DNA of 64,000 bases, from contig NZ_CP173677.1 in NCBI RefSeq assembly GCF_045055315.1, positions 1,612,001 to 1,676,000 of the forward strand. The letters run 5' to 3'. Below, in pieces: positions 35,025 to 43,626 of this stretch. A program made the position numbers and the translations under genes. How positions within the stretch are numbered: the stretch's first letter is position 1; each line of letters begins with the position of its first letter. The notes beneath the pieces are model-generated. The model worked only from the letters and a program-made list of their open reading frames with translations. It was not told the DNA's origin and searched no databases. Origin of the DNA: Brachymonas wangyanguii (GTDB lineage: Bacteria; Pseudomonadota; Gammaproteobacteria; Burkholderiales; Burkholderiaceae_C).

Positions 35025-36251
35025 ATGCCCGTCTACCAGTACCAGGCGCTCGATGCCAATGGCCGCACCCGCAAGGGCACGCTGGAGGCCGATACGCTCA
35101 AGGCGGCACGCACTGCCGTGCGTGCACGCGAGCTGGTGCCACTGGAAGTCAAGGCGCTACAAGGCGATGCGGCGCAGCGCGGCAGCGGCCTGAACCGCCA
35201 GCTGTTCGTCAGCAAGATATTTGACAGCACCACACTGGCGGTCTGGACGCGCCAATTGGCCGGGCTGGTATCGGCTGGCCTGCCGGTAGAACGTGCGCTG
35301 CAGGCGCTAAGCGAAGACGCCGCGCCGGAACGCCAGCGCCAGCTGGTCGGCGCGCTGCGCTCCGAGGTGCATGCCGGCAGCAGCTTTGCCAAGGCGCTGC
35401 AGCAGCATCCGCGCGAGTTTACGCCCATCTACACCGCCGTGATTGCCGCCGGTGAGCAAAGCGGCAGCCTCGGCATGGTGCTGCTGCGGCTGGCCGATGA
35501 CCTGGAGGCGCAGCAGGAACTGAAGTCCAAGGTCACCGGTGCCGCGCTCTATCCGGCGATTGTCTCGCTGGTCGCGGTGGCCATCGTGATCTTCCTGCTC
35601 AGCTATGTGGTGCCGCAGGTCGCCGGTGTCTATGCCGGCAGCAAGCGCGCCCTGCCCGTGCTCACCACCATCATGCTCGCCTTCAGCGACCTGATCCGCC
35701 AATGGGGCTGGCTGCTGGCGTTGCTGTTACTGGGCGGCGGCCTGCTGCTGCGGCAACTGCTCAAGGGCGATGCCTTCCGTCAGCGCTTCGATGCCTGGTG
35801 GCTGAAACTGCCGGTCGTCGGCCCGCTCAGCTGCCAGTACAACGCCGCGCGCTTTGCCGGCACCCTGGCCATGCTGTCGCAGGCCGGCGTGCCGATCCTG
35901 CGCGCGCTGCAGGCCGCCACCGCCACGCTCTCCAACCGCGCGATGCAGGTCGATGCCGAAGACGTGATCGTGCTGGTGCGCGAAGGCGCACCCCTGGGCA
36001 GCGCACTGAGCCAGAAGAGCCGCTTCCCCAAGCTGATCGGCATGTTTGCCCGCCTCGGCGAGCAGACCGGCCAGCTCGGCGAGATGCTGGGCCGCGTGGC
36101 ACGCCAGCTCAGTGGCGAGGTGCAGCGGCGTGCCATGCGGCTGGCGACGGTGCTGGAGCCCTTGCTGATCGTTGGCATGGGCCTGGTGGTAATGCTGATC
36201 GTGCTGGCAGTGCTGATGCCGATCATGGAATTGAACCAGCTGACCGGCTAA
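35025..36251 (+). CDS. gspF: Type II secretion platform protein GspF
   Basis: Polytopic inner-membrane protein of 408 residues. It starts MPVYQYQALDANGRTRKGTLEAD and has two homologous GspF domains (LAGLVSAGLPVERALQAL; LAMLSQAGVPILRALQAA). Three membrane helices are seen, the last near the C-terminus (LLIVGMGLVVMLIVLAVLMP). It is the last gene of the gspG-F run and ends 12 bases from a convergent LysR gene with no visible terminator. Confidence 0.96.
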   Translation: MPVYQYQALDANGRTRKGTLEADTLKAARTAVRARELVPLEVKALQGDAAQRGSGLNRQLFVSKIFDSTTLAVWTRQLAGLVSAGLPVERALQALSEDAAPERQRQLVGALRSEVHAGSSFAKALQQHPREFTPIYTAVIAAGEQSGSLGMVLLRLADDLEAQQELKSKVTGAALYPAIVSLVAVAIVIFLLSYVVPQVAGVYAGSKRALPVLTTIMLAFSDLIRQWGWLLALLLLGGGLLLRQLLKGDAFRQRFDAWWLKLPVVGPLSCQYNAARFAGTLAMLSQAGVPILRALQAATATLSNRAMQVDAEDVIVLVREGAPLGSALSQKSRFPKLIGMFARLGEQTGQLGEMLGRVARQLSGEVQRRAMRLATVLEPLLIVGMGLVVMLIVLAVLMPIMELNQLTG

Positions 36252-36263
36252 GGTCAAAGTGAT

Positions 36264-37160
36264 TCAGCTCAGCAGGCTGCGCGCCGCCTGCGTGATTGCC
36301 GCCACGCCGCGATGCCGGATGCGCCGCTCGATCGAAATCGCGTAGAACTCGGCACGCAGGCTGTCTACCTGTCCGATCAGCTGCATGCCGGTCTGCTCCA
36401 CGATGCCGTGGGCCAGCACCGCCGGCCCGACATAAAAGCCCACGCCCTTGCGGCCAAACTCCTGCGCCAGCGCGCTGTCATCGAACTCGCCCACGATCAC
36501 CGGGCGCAGCCCCTGCTCCTGCAGCCAGGCGCGCACGCGCTGCCCCACCGCCGACACCGCCGTCGGCAACAACATGGGCGCCCCCTGCAGACACTGCGGA
36601 AACGGCTGCGGATGCTTCTCGCGCAGACTGGTCGCCGCGTAGAAAGCAGACCCCGTGCCACCAAGCCGATGGCTGTATGCCTTGACGCTCACCCCCGCCG
36701 GCTGCGGCCCCTCGGACAACACCAGATCCAGCTTGTGCAAAGCCAGCTCGGTCAGCAGATGCTCGATGCGCCCTTCCTGGCACACCAGCCGCACCGGCTC
36801 CGGTAGCGACAAGGCCGGCTCCACCAGATGGAGCGCCACCGCCTTGGACAGGCTGTCCACGATGCCAACGCGCAACTCCAGTGCCTTGCTGCCCTGCTCG
36901 GCCTGGCCGCGCAGCACCGCTTCCAGTTCGGCGCCCGTGGTAAAGATATCGCGCGCATACTGCAGCGCCATGCGACCGGTTTCGGTCAACTCCAGCGCGC
37001 GGCCATTGCGCACGAACAGCTCCACGCCAAGACGCTCTTCCAGCTCGGCAATCTGGCCGCTGATGGTTTGCGGACTCAGATGCAAGCGCTCGCTGGCGCG
37101 GGCAATGCTGCCAGCCTCGGCCACTTGCTGGAAATAGTGCAGGTGCTTGTAGTTGAGCAT
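36264..37160 (-). CDS. LysR-family regulator, NhaR-like
   Basis: The 298-residue product has an N-terminal winged helix MLNYKHLHYFQQVAEAGSIARASERLHLSPQTISGQI, close to the sodium-responsive NhaR pattern, and a LysR substrate-binding domain. The start at 37160 gives the canonical N-terminus; an upstream extension is unlikely. It is divergent from a TerC-family gene with 143 bases between, the typical layout of a regulator controlling its neighbour. No antiporter gene is present, so the inducer is unknown. Confidence 0.88.
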   Translation of the reverse strand: MLNYKHLHYFQQVAEAGSIARASERLHLSPQTISGQIAELEERLGVELFVRNGRALELTETGRMALQYARDIFTTGAELEAVLRGQAEQGSKALELRVGIVDSLSKAVALHLVEPALSLPEPVRLVCQEGRIEHLLTELALHKLDLVLSEGPQPAGVSVKAYSHRLGGTGSAFYAATSLREKHPQPFPQCLQGAPMLLPTAVSAVGQRVRAWLQEQGLRPVIVGEFDDSALAQEFGRKGVGFYVGPAVLAHGIVEQTGMQLIGQVDSLRAEFYAISIERRIRHRGVAAITQAARSLLS

Positions 37161-37206
37161 GCCGCCATTATCAATTTTTTTCGAAGATTGGCGGATTTTT
37201 TTCTGA

Positions 37207-37235
37207 TTTACCGATGCACATCGCATCCCTAGAAT
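37207..37235 (+). promoter_or_regulatory. Promoter of the TerC-family gene
   Basis: TTTACC at 37207-37212 and TAGAAT at 37230-37235 with a 17-base spacer, inside the divergent LysR/terC region. LysR sites would be expected here but no single T-N11-A site stands out. Confidence 0.5.
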
Positions 37236-37303
37236 GCGAAAGCTCGTGGACAGCCTTGGCCTCCAAGGCCGCTGCTCCGGTCATTGACGAACCATTCTCT
37301 TTC

Positions 37304-38062
37304 ATGGAATTCCTGCTGGACCCGAACATCTGGGTTGCCTTCTTCATGCTCACCGCGCTCGAAATCGTGCTGGGCATCGACAACATCGTCTTCATCTCCG
37401 TCCTCGTCGGACGACTCCCCCAGCACATGCGCGATCGCGCCCGCAAGATCGGACTGGCCATGGCCATGATCTGCCGTATCCTGCTGCTGTTCTCGCTGAG
37501 CTGGATCATGGGCCTGACCGCCGACCTGTTTGAAGTGGCCGGCCAGGGCATCAGCGGCCGGGATCTGGTGCTGCTGTTCGGCGGCCTGTTCCTGCTCTAC
37601 AAGGCCTCGCACGAGATCTTTGTCGAAGTGGAAGCACCCGAGCAGCATGGTCCGACCGAGACCGACGATGCCGCCCTGCAGAAGAGCGGTCGCAGCCTGT
37701 TCTGGAACATCATTGCCCAGATTGCCGTGATCGACATCGTGTTCTCGCTGGATTCCGTGATCACAGCCGTCGCCATGGTGGACGAGATCTGGATCATGGT
37801 CGCCGCTGTGATCACCTCCATCAGTGTGATGATGCTGGCTGCGCGTTCGATCAGCGAATTCGTGGAACGCCATCCGTCCGTCAAGGTGCTGGCACTGGCC
37901 TTCCTGGTCATGGTCGGCATGGCACTCACCGCCGAAGCCTTTGACGCGCACATCCCCAAGGGCTATATCTACTCGGCCATGGCCTTCTCGCTGGCCGTGG
38001 AAGCGCTCAATATCCGGGCGCGCAACAAGCGCAAACTGGCGCTGGCTGCAGCTCACGCCTGA
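37304..38062 (+). CDS. TerC-family integral membrane protein (YgdQ-like)
   Basis: The 252-residue protein has about seven membrane segments. The family's acidic motifs are present: LEIVLGIDNIVFIS near residue 18 and DIVFSLDSVITAV near residue 145. ERHPSVKVLALAFL and PKGYIYSAMAFS match the YgdQ branch. TerC proteins are implicated in metal (Mn) export and stress. Function here is inferred from family only. The start at 37304 fits the family N-terminus although no Shine-Dalgarno is visible. Confidence 0.88.
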   Translation: MEFLLDPNIWVAFFMLTALEIVLGIDNIVFISVLVGRLPQHMRDRARKIGLAMAMICRILLLFSLSWIMGLTADLFEVAGQGISGRDLVLLFGGLFLLYKASHEIFVEVEAPEQHGPTETDDAALQKSGRSLFWNIIAQIAVIDIVFSLDSVITAVAMVDEIWIMVAAVITSISVMMLAARSISEFVERHPSVKVLALAFLVMVGMALTAEAFDAHIPKGYIYSAMAFSLAVEALNIRARNKRKLALAAAHA

Positions 38063-38098
38063 TAGCGTCTGCCTGCACTGTATGATGCAGGCTGCACG

Positions 38099-38132
38099 GA
38101 AAAGCCGCTGGAAGTCAGCGGCTTTTCGTTTT
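38099..38132. terminator. Rho-independent terminator after the TerC-family gene
   Basis: AAAAGCCGCTG-GAAGT-CAGCGGCTTTT at 38100-38126, then CGTTTTC. An 11-base stem, usable in both directions. Confidence 0.85.
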
Positions 38133-38173
38133 CTGCCGATCTGTATTCGGCCTCCCTCCTGAAAGGAATCCTC

Positions 38174-38368
38174 ATGCGACTGCTGATCGCCCTCATCCTG
38201 CCCTGGCTAACCTTCTTTACCATCGGCCGCCCGTTCGCCGGCATCATCTGCCTGATCCTGCAAATCACCCTGATCGGCTGGCTGCCGGCCACCATCTGGG
38301 CCGTGTATGCGCTGAGCCAGTACAAGACCGACAAGAAGATTGAAAAGGTGCTGGGGCAGCGCGGTTGA
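38174..38368 (+). CDS. YqaE/PMP3-family small membrane peptide
   Basis: 64 residues with two membrane helices: a first hydrophobic helix, a loop with GRPFAGIICLILQITLIGWLP, then WAVYALSQYK and a basic tail. This is the Pmp3 (UPF0057) pattern, a family tied to membrane potential and stress. The start has AAAGGA nine bases upstream. It is monocistronic, flanked by a terminator on the left and a palindrome at its stop codon. Confidence 0.88.
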   Translation: MRLLIALILPWLTFFTIGRPFAGIICLILQITLIGWLPATIWAVYALSQYKTDKKIEKVLGQRG

Positions 38369-38386
38369 TGGTATCGGATACCATCA
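38366..38386. repeat. Palindrome at the yqaE stop
   Basis: TGATGGTATC-G-GATACCATCA, ten-base arms, overlapping the stop codon of the YqaE peptide and 44 bases from the 3' end of tRNA-Sec. There is no T tract on either side, so it is a weak terminator candidate. Confidence 0.5.
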
Positions 38387-38429
38387 GACAGTCGCCTCAA
38401 CAACTTAACAAATTGATTTAAAAGGAAAT

Positions 38430-38525
38430 TGGCGGAAGAGCACAGGAGTCGAACCTGCCCGACAGCGCTTGGCACCACCCACCGGGTTTGAAGCCCGGCC
38501 GACCCACCAGGATCGTTGCTCTTCC
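38430..38525 (-). tRNA. selC: tRNA-Sec (anticodon TCA)
   Basis: 96 bases including CCA. It has the diagnostic 8-base acceptor stem GGAAGAGC/GCTCTTCC, an anticodon loop CTTCAAA with TCA (38489-38491), a long variable arm and TTCGACTC in the T loop. It lies 15 bases downstream of selB on the same strand, so it can be co-transcribed with selAB. It decodes the UGA in fdoG. Confidence 0.97.
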
Positions 38526-38540
38526 GTTGTCTGTTACGCG

Positions 38541-40436
38541 CTACGTGAACAGGCTGCTGTCGGTACGCAGCAGATGCGTATCGCCGACCCGGCGCAGCAC
38601 GCCGATGCGGTCCAGGTATTCGAGGATCTGGATCGCGCGCTTGCGGCCCAGTCCGGTGGCGTCGCGGTAATCGGCCGCCAGCACCTTGCCCTCGTGCTGT
38701 TGCGCAACTTGCCGCGCCAGCTGCACCAGGGCACGCATGGTCGCTGCATCATAATACAAATCCTTCACCGCCTGATGCAGCTCGCCGCGACGCGCCAGCC
38801 GCGCCAGGGTAGAACGCACCAGCGGCTCTGGCTCGCCAGTCAGCTTGGCCAGATCGCGCGCCCAGGCCCCTTCAAAACCGGCCTGTGACAGGTGCGGCCG
38901 CACTTTCTCTGCCAGCCGCTCCTCCGTCGCCGACAGGCGCACGCCATGCTCCGGCAGATGCAGGAAGGCACCTTGCTGCGCCAGCCGCTGCTCATCCCGC
39001 CAGCGTTGCACCAGCAGCTCCCACAGCGGCTCCGGCATGCGCGGCTGCGACAGCCGGCGCAGGCGTGACAACACCGGCCCAAGTTCGTCCGGCTGCTTCT
39101 CGTGAAAGACGGATAGCGCCTGCTGCACCTTGTCCCAGGCCTGCTGCACCGCAGCCTCGCCCATGGCCCAGGTGGTACCGGCCTGCTCGCCCTGCAAGGC
39201 ACCAGCAGGCAACTCAGGCAGGCTGCGCAAGCCCTGCGCCTGGGCAAAGCGACGCAGGTCCAGCCCGTGCGCCGACAACTCCAGCAAGGCCTGCAGACGC
39301 TGGCCGGGATCAGGCAGCTCCCAGGCCGCCAGCTCCGCCAGGCGCTGCGGCGTACGCCGATAACGCACCGGCGCAAACGGATCCAGCACCACGCCGCCAG
39401 CCATGGTGCGCGTGGCCGAGGCATCGCGCAGCACCACGCGATCTCCATGCCAGGCGCCGAGTGGCTGGCGCAGCACGATTTGCACCAGAGCAGATGCGCC
39501 CGGCTGCAGGCTGCCCTGGTCCAGCACGGCCACCGTACCCGGTACCGATTCGGCACCCAGGTGCACCTGCACGCGCGCGCCGGATTTCAGCGCCTTCTCT
39601 TCGGCATGCCAGAGGCTAAGGCGCACATCCAGCCGGTGCGTGGACAGCGCCACCGCCGGCTCCACCAGCCAGTCACCCCGGCCAGCCTGTTCCTTGTCGA
39701 TGCCGACCAGCGCCACGGCACAGCGCTGCCCGGCATGGGCCTGCTGCACCGGCTGGTTCTGCGCATGCAGGCTGCGCACGCGCACCGCATGGCCGGACGG
39801 CACCAGCTGCAGCTGGTCGCCCACCTGTACCTGTCCCGTGTGGATGGTACCGGTCACCACAGTACCGGTACCGCCCAGGCTGAAGCTGCGATCCACGGCC
39901 AGGCGGAAAGCCTGTCCGGCATCCTGACTGGCAAGCGCACGACTGGCATCCACCAGCAACTGACGCAGCGCATCCACGCCCTGCCCGCTCTGTGCGGATA
40001 CCGCCAGCACTGGCGCACCGGTCAGGCTGCTGTGTTGCAGCAATTCCTGCAGCTCGGCCGTCAGCGTCTCGATACCGCCGGTATCAGCCCGGTCTGCCTT
40101 GGTGATGACTACCGCGCCACGCGTCTTGCCCAGCAGCGACAGCACCGCCAGATGCTCGCGTGTCTGCGGCATGATGCCGTCATCGGCCGCCACCAGCAAC
40201 AGCGCAAAATCAATGCCGCTGGCACCCGCCAGCATGGTGTGCACCAGCCGTTCGTGGCCTGGCGCATCGATAAAGCCGATGCGATCGCCCTCGGGCGTAT
40301 CCAGAAAGGCGTAGCCCAGCTCGATACTGATGCCGCGCTTTTTTTCCTCCGGCAAGCGGTCGGTATCGACGCCAGTCAGCGCGCGCACCAGCGTGGTCTT
40401 GCCATGGTCGATATGGCCTGCGGTGCCGACGATCAT
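38541..40436 (-). CDS. selB: Selenocysteine-specific elongation factor SelB
   Basis: Delivers Sec-tRNA to the ribosome at UGA codons by binding the SECIS hairpin. The product of 631 residues has the GTPase motifs GHIDHGKTTL at residues 7-16, DAPGHE and TKAD. EF-Tu-like beta domains follow. Four winged helices at the C-terminus (~380-630) bind SECIS RNA. The ATGA overlap with selA couples translation. It recognises the fdoG SECIS encoded 7 kb upstream in the same run. Confidence 0.96.
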   Translation of the reverse strand: MIVGTAGHIDHGKTTLVRALTGVDTDRLPEEKKRGISIELGYAFLDTPEGDRIGFIDAPGHERLVHTMLAGASGIDFALLLVAADDGIMPQTREHLAVLSLLGKTRGAVVITKADRADTGGIETLTAELQELLQHSSLTGAPVLAVSAQSGQGVDALRQLLVDASRALASQDAGQAFRLAVDRSFSLGGTGTVVTGTIHTGQVQVGDQLQLVPSGHAVRVRSLHAQNQPVQQAHAGQRCAVALVGIDKEQAGRGDWLVEPAVALSTHRLDVRLSLWHAEEKALKSGARVQVHLGAESVPGTVAVLDQGSLQPGASALVQIVLRQPLGAWHGDRVVLRDASATRTMAGGVVLDPFAPVRYRRTPQRLAELAAWELPDPGQRLQALLELSAHGLDLRRFAQAQGLRSLPELPAGALQGEQAGTTWAMGEAAVQQAWDKVQQALSVFHEKQPDELGPVLSRLRRLSQPRMPEPLWELLVQRWRDEQRLAQQGAFLHLPEHGVRLSATEERLAEKVRPHLSQAGFEGAWARDLAKLTGEPEPLVRSTLARLARRGELHQAVKDLYYDAATMRALVQLARQVAQQHEGKVLAADYRDATGLGRKRAIQILEYLDRIGVLRRVGDTHLLRTDSSLFT

Positions 40437-41908
40437 GCGAGACGCTCCTGCAGCATTGACAGCTGCCCGACAAATGCCGGCTCCTGCTCCAGACAGCGCA
40501 GGTCCAGGATCAGGCTGTCATCGGCAATGCGGCCAATCACCGGCAGCGGCAGGCCGCGCAAGGTGGTAGCCAGCGCGTCCAGTGCGCGGCCGGCACCTTT
40601 TTTCTCCAGCGGACGAATGGCCAGTCCGGCAGACGGCAGCCGGTCCACCGGCAGCGAGCCGGAGCCGATCTGGCCCTGCAGCTCCACCAGATCAACGCCA
40701 AAGCGCCCCGCCACCGCCTGTTGCAGCAAGGGCTGCAAACGCTGTGCCTGCTCACGGATCTGCGCCACCGGGCGCGTCAGCAGGCGCAATGTCGGCACGT
40801 CGCGCGTCAGGTGTTCGGGTTGCAGGTACAGGCGCAGCGTGGCTTCCAGCGCCGCCAGCGGCAGCTTGCTCATGCGCAGCGCACGCTTCATCGGGAACTT
40901 GCGGATGCGGCCAACCGCCTCCTTGCTGCCGACGATCAGGCCGGCTTGTGGACCACCCAGCAGCTTGTCGCCGCTGAAGGTCACCACATCACAGCCGGCA
41001 GCCAGCATCTCCTGCGGCAGCGGCTCACGCGGCAGGCCGTACTGCGCCAGATCCACCAGCGAACCGCTGCCCAGGTCGGTCGCCATCGGCAGGCCATGGC
41101 GGTGCGCGATGTCCGCCATCTCGGCCTCGGTCACGCTGCGGGTAAAGCCCTGCACCTGGTAGTTGCTGGTATGCACCTTCATCAGCAAGGCGGTGTTGCC
41201 GGTGATGGCGCGCTCGTAATCGTGCGGATGGGTGCGATTGGTGGTGCCGACCTCGACCAGGCGCGCACCGGCACTTTCCATCACGTCCGGCATGCGGAAG
41301 GCGCCGCCAATTTCCACCAGCTCGCCACGCGACACGATCACCTCGCGGCCACGCGCCATCGCCGCCAGCGTCAACAGCACGGCTGCGGCATTGTTGTTCA
41401 CCACCGTCGCCGCTTCGGCACCGGTGATCTGGCACAGCAGCTCCTCAATCAGGTCGTCACGGTCGCCACGGCCACCGCTGTCCAGGTCGTATTCGAGGTT
41501 GTTCGGGCCGGACATCATCGCCAGCATGTGTTGCAGCGCCGGCTCGGCCAGCAGCGAGCGCCCCAGATTGGTATGGATCACCGTGCCGGTCAGGTTCAGC
41601 ACTGCCTGCATGCGCGGGCGCAGCTGCTGCTGCACGCGCGCCTGCAATTGCACGGCCAATGCCGGCAGTGCGGCCTGATCCTGTGTCAGCGCCCCGGCCA
41701 CCGCTTGCTGGCGACAGCCGTCCAGCAGGCCACGCGCCTCGGTCGCCACCAGCGTATGGCCGTGTTCGGTGATCAGCTGCTGCACCTGCGCTTCGCGCAG
41801 CAACCGGTCCGTCGCCGGCAGGTCGCGCGGATGCGCCCTGCCTTGTTCTTGTCCTTCAGCTCCGAACCCGGAACCGTGCACCACGGATTCAGCGGGTTCG
41901 TGCATCAT
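40433..41908 (-). CDS. selA: L-seryl-tRNA(Sec) selenium transferase
   Basis: PLP enzyme that converts Ser-tRNA(Sec) to Sec-tRNA(Sec) with selenophosphate. The product of 491 residues has LNLTGTVIHTNLGRSLLAE, VNNNAAAVLL and the PLP-binding Lys in SGDKLLGGPQAG. It overlaps both fdhE and selB by four bases. The selenophosphate synthetase gene selD is not in the window and must lie elsewhere. Confidence 0.96.
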   Translation of the reverse strand: MMHEPAESVVHGSGFGAEGQEQGRAHPRDLPATDRLLREAQVQQLITEHGHTLVATEARGLLDGCRQQAVAGALTQDQAALPALAVQLQARVQQQLRPRMQAVLNLTGTVIHTNLGRSLLAEPALQHMLAMMSGPNNLEYDLDSGGRGDRDDLIEELLCQITGAEAATVVNNNAAAVLLTLAAMARGREVIVSRGELVEIGGAFRMPDVMESAGARLVEVGTTNRTHPHDYERAITGNTALLMKVHTSNYQVQGFTRSVTEAEMADIAHRHGLPMATDLGSGSLVDLAQYGLPREPLPQEMLAAGCDVVTFSGDKLLGGPQAGLIVGSKEAVGRIRKFPMKRALRMSKLPLAALEATLRLYLQPEHLTRDVPTLRLLTRPVAQIREQAQRLQPLLQQAVAGRFGVDLVELQGQIGSGSLPVDRLPSAGLAIRPLEKKGAGRALDALATTLRGLPLPVIGRIADDSLILDLRCLEQEPAFVGQLSMLQERLA

Positions 41909-42921
41909 GCCTCTCCTGGTGCTTCAGGGTCGGCCGCGCCAAACAGCAGCATCATGTTGACACCGTGGCGCTGCTTGCCCGATTCCGTCACCAGCAGGTC
42001 CAGCGTCAGGCTGGCCAGATCGTCGGCCACGGCATCGGCCATCACGTCGCGATCGGCGTGGATCAGCTTGCTGTAGTGGCCGCATTCGTCGCAGGTCTCG
42101 GCCTGCACGATGGCCTTGCGTGCGCGCGACTCGTCGTGCTCGACATCGGCCAGTTCCAGCTCCTGGTATTGCAGGCCCTTGGTCGATTCGCAATGCGTGC
42201 ACTTGATACGCACCATGTTCCACTGGCTACCGCACAGCGAGCACTGCAGGTAGCGCTGGCCACCGCGCTCGACACCGGCCTTGACCACGCTGGCCACCGG
42301 CTTGCTGCCGCAGCAGGGGCAGACCTTGGCATCGTCGATACGGCCAAACGGCGCCACGCGCTGCTCGCCAGTCTGCGGGCGCTTGGCCACGGCATCAACC
42401 ATCCAGGTCCAGTAGACCTGCAGCGCCGCACCGATCACCGGGGCCGCACCCATGTCCAGGTCGTAGGCAATGCCGTGCAGCAGCTTGTCGGCCTGCAGCT
42501 CCAACCAGTCGCCCTGGGCCTCTTCGAGCTGCTGCAGCATCTCGTGGGCCGGCTCAGGGGCGTGGTCACGCAAGCTGCGTGCGAGCGCGCGCGCAATCTG
42601 CTGCCAGGCCGGATCGCGCGTCCAGAGTTCGGCCGGCAGCGGTGGGCGGCCCAGCAGTGCGGCCTGGGTAACGGCTTCCTCGTCCGGCAGCGCAGCACCG
42701 GCAAAAGCCTGCAGCTGCTCGTGCTGCGCATGGGCCAGCTCGGCCATGAACAGCAGGAAATCCTGCATCGCATGGCCCGGAGCCAGCTGGCGCAGACGCA
42801 TCTCGCGTTCGGCAAAACAGGTACGCACTTCCGGCAGGTGCAGGAAAGTGGCTTCGATTTCGGTGCGCAAGGCCAGTTCCTCGGCGGGAACAATGCTTGC
42901 GGCTTGAGTGTGATCGTTCAT
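41905..42921 (-). CDS. fdhE: Formate dehydrogenase accessory protein FdhE
   Basis: Required for assembly of respiratory formate dehydrogenases. The product of about 338 residues carries rubredoxin-like cysteine pairs CPCCGSKP, CSLCGSQW, CTHCES and CDECGHY, and the conserved VADDLASLTLD near the end. Starts at 42921 or 42930 are both possible; longer frames would begin inside the upstream terminator hairpin. It leads the fdhE-selA-selB coupled set. Confidence 0.94.
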   Translation of the reverse strand: MNDHTQAASIVPAEELALRTEIEATFLHLPEVRTCFAEREMRLRQLAPGHAMQDFLLFMAELAHAQHEQLQAFAGAALPDEEAVTQAALLGRPPLPAELWTRDPAWQQIARALARSLRDHAPEPAHEMLQQLEEAQGDWLELQADKLLHGIAYDLDMGAAPVIGAALQVYWTWMVDAVAKRPQTGEQRVAPFGRIDDAKVCPCCGSKPVASVVKAGVERGGQRYLQCSLCGSQWNMVRIKCTHCESTKGLQYQELELADVEHDESRARKAIVQAETCDECGHYSKLIHADRDVMADAVADDLASLTLDLLVTESGKQRHGVNMMLLFGAADPEAPGEA

Positions 42922-42930
42922 GGCGTGCAT

Positions 42931-42962
42931 AAAAAACGACCCCGGCACACTGGGTGCCGGGG
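42931..42962 (-). terminator. Terminator after fdoI, abutting fdhE
   Basis: CCCCGGCAC-CCAGT-GTGCCGGGG on the minus strand, then TCGTTTTTT. The T tract ends at most nine bases before the fdhE start, leaving no room for a separate promoter. It probably sets the ratio of fdoGHI to fdhE-selAB by partial read-through. Confidence 0.85.
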
Positions 42963-42990
42963 CCTGGGAGGTATCCGTCAGCCGGCGGGA

Positions 42991-43626
42991 TCAGCGCTTG
43001 TCAGCGCCTTGGCCAGTGACCTTTTTGTACCACAGATAATGGTTCTGCTTGGCCCAGCCAGCAGAGACCGTACCCTGGGTCATGGCACGGACCGTGCCCT
43101 TCACCCACAGGGCCGCGTAGATATGCATGACCACCACCAGCGAGATGATGAAGGCGGAAATGGCATGGATCACCACCGCGGCACGCTGCAGCGGAATCGG
43201 CACCGAATCGGCAAACCATTGTTGCCAGAACAGCAGACCGGTCACCAGCAGCAGCAGCAGGCAGATGGCCATCACCCAGAACACACCCTTCTGGCCAGCG
43301 TTGTACTTGCCAGCAGGCGGCATCGCTGCCTTGTTGCCCTTCAGCATGTCCGACGACTTGTTGATCCACTCCATGTCACGCGGACCGAAGAGGTTGTCCT
43401 TGGCCAGGGCAAAGAACATGAACAAGAAGGCGATGAACACGCCCACACCCAGGTAGGGGTGCAGGATACGCGTCCACTGCGGACCGCCGAACAGGTTGTT
43501 CAGGAAGAACAGGCTCGGGTGGAACAGGGCCAGACCGGAGAAGCCGGCCAGGCCGAACAGCAGCACCATGATCCAGTGGTTGAAGCGCATCATGCTGCCA
43601 TAGCGTTGCAGGTAGCGTTTCATCAT
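42991..43626 (-). CDS. fdoI: Formate dehydrogenase gamma subunit (cytochrome b556)
   Basis: Membrane haem b subunit of 211 residues that passes electrons from the beta subunit to quinone. It has four membrane helices. Haem-ligand histidines lie in RFNHWIMVLL, LHPYLGV and MHIYAALW segments, with WVKGTVRAMTQGTVSAGWAKQNHYLWYKK-like family text at the C-terminus. It overlaps fdoH by ATGA. Confidence 0.95.
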   Translation of the reverse strand: MMKRYLQRYGSMMRFNHWIMVLLFGLAGFSGLALFHPSLFFLNNLFGGPQWTRILHPYLGVGVFIAFLFMFFALAKDNLFGPRDMEWINKSSDMLKGNKAAMPPAGKYNAGQKGVFWVMAICLLLLLVTGLLFWQQWFADSVPIPLQRAAVVIHAISAFIISLVVVMHIYAALWVKGTVRAMTQGTVSAGWAKQNHYLWYKKVTGQGADKR

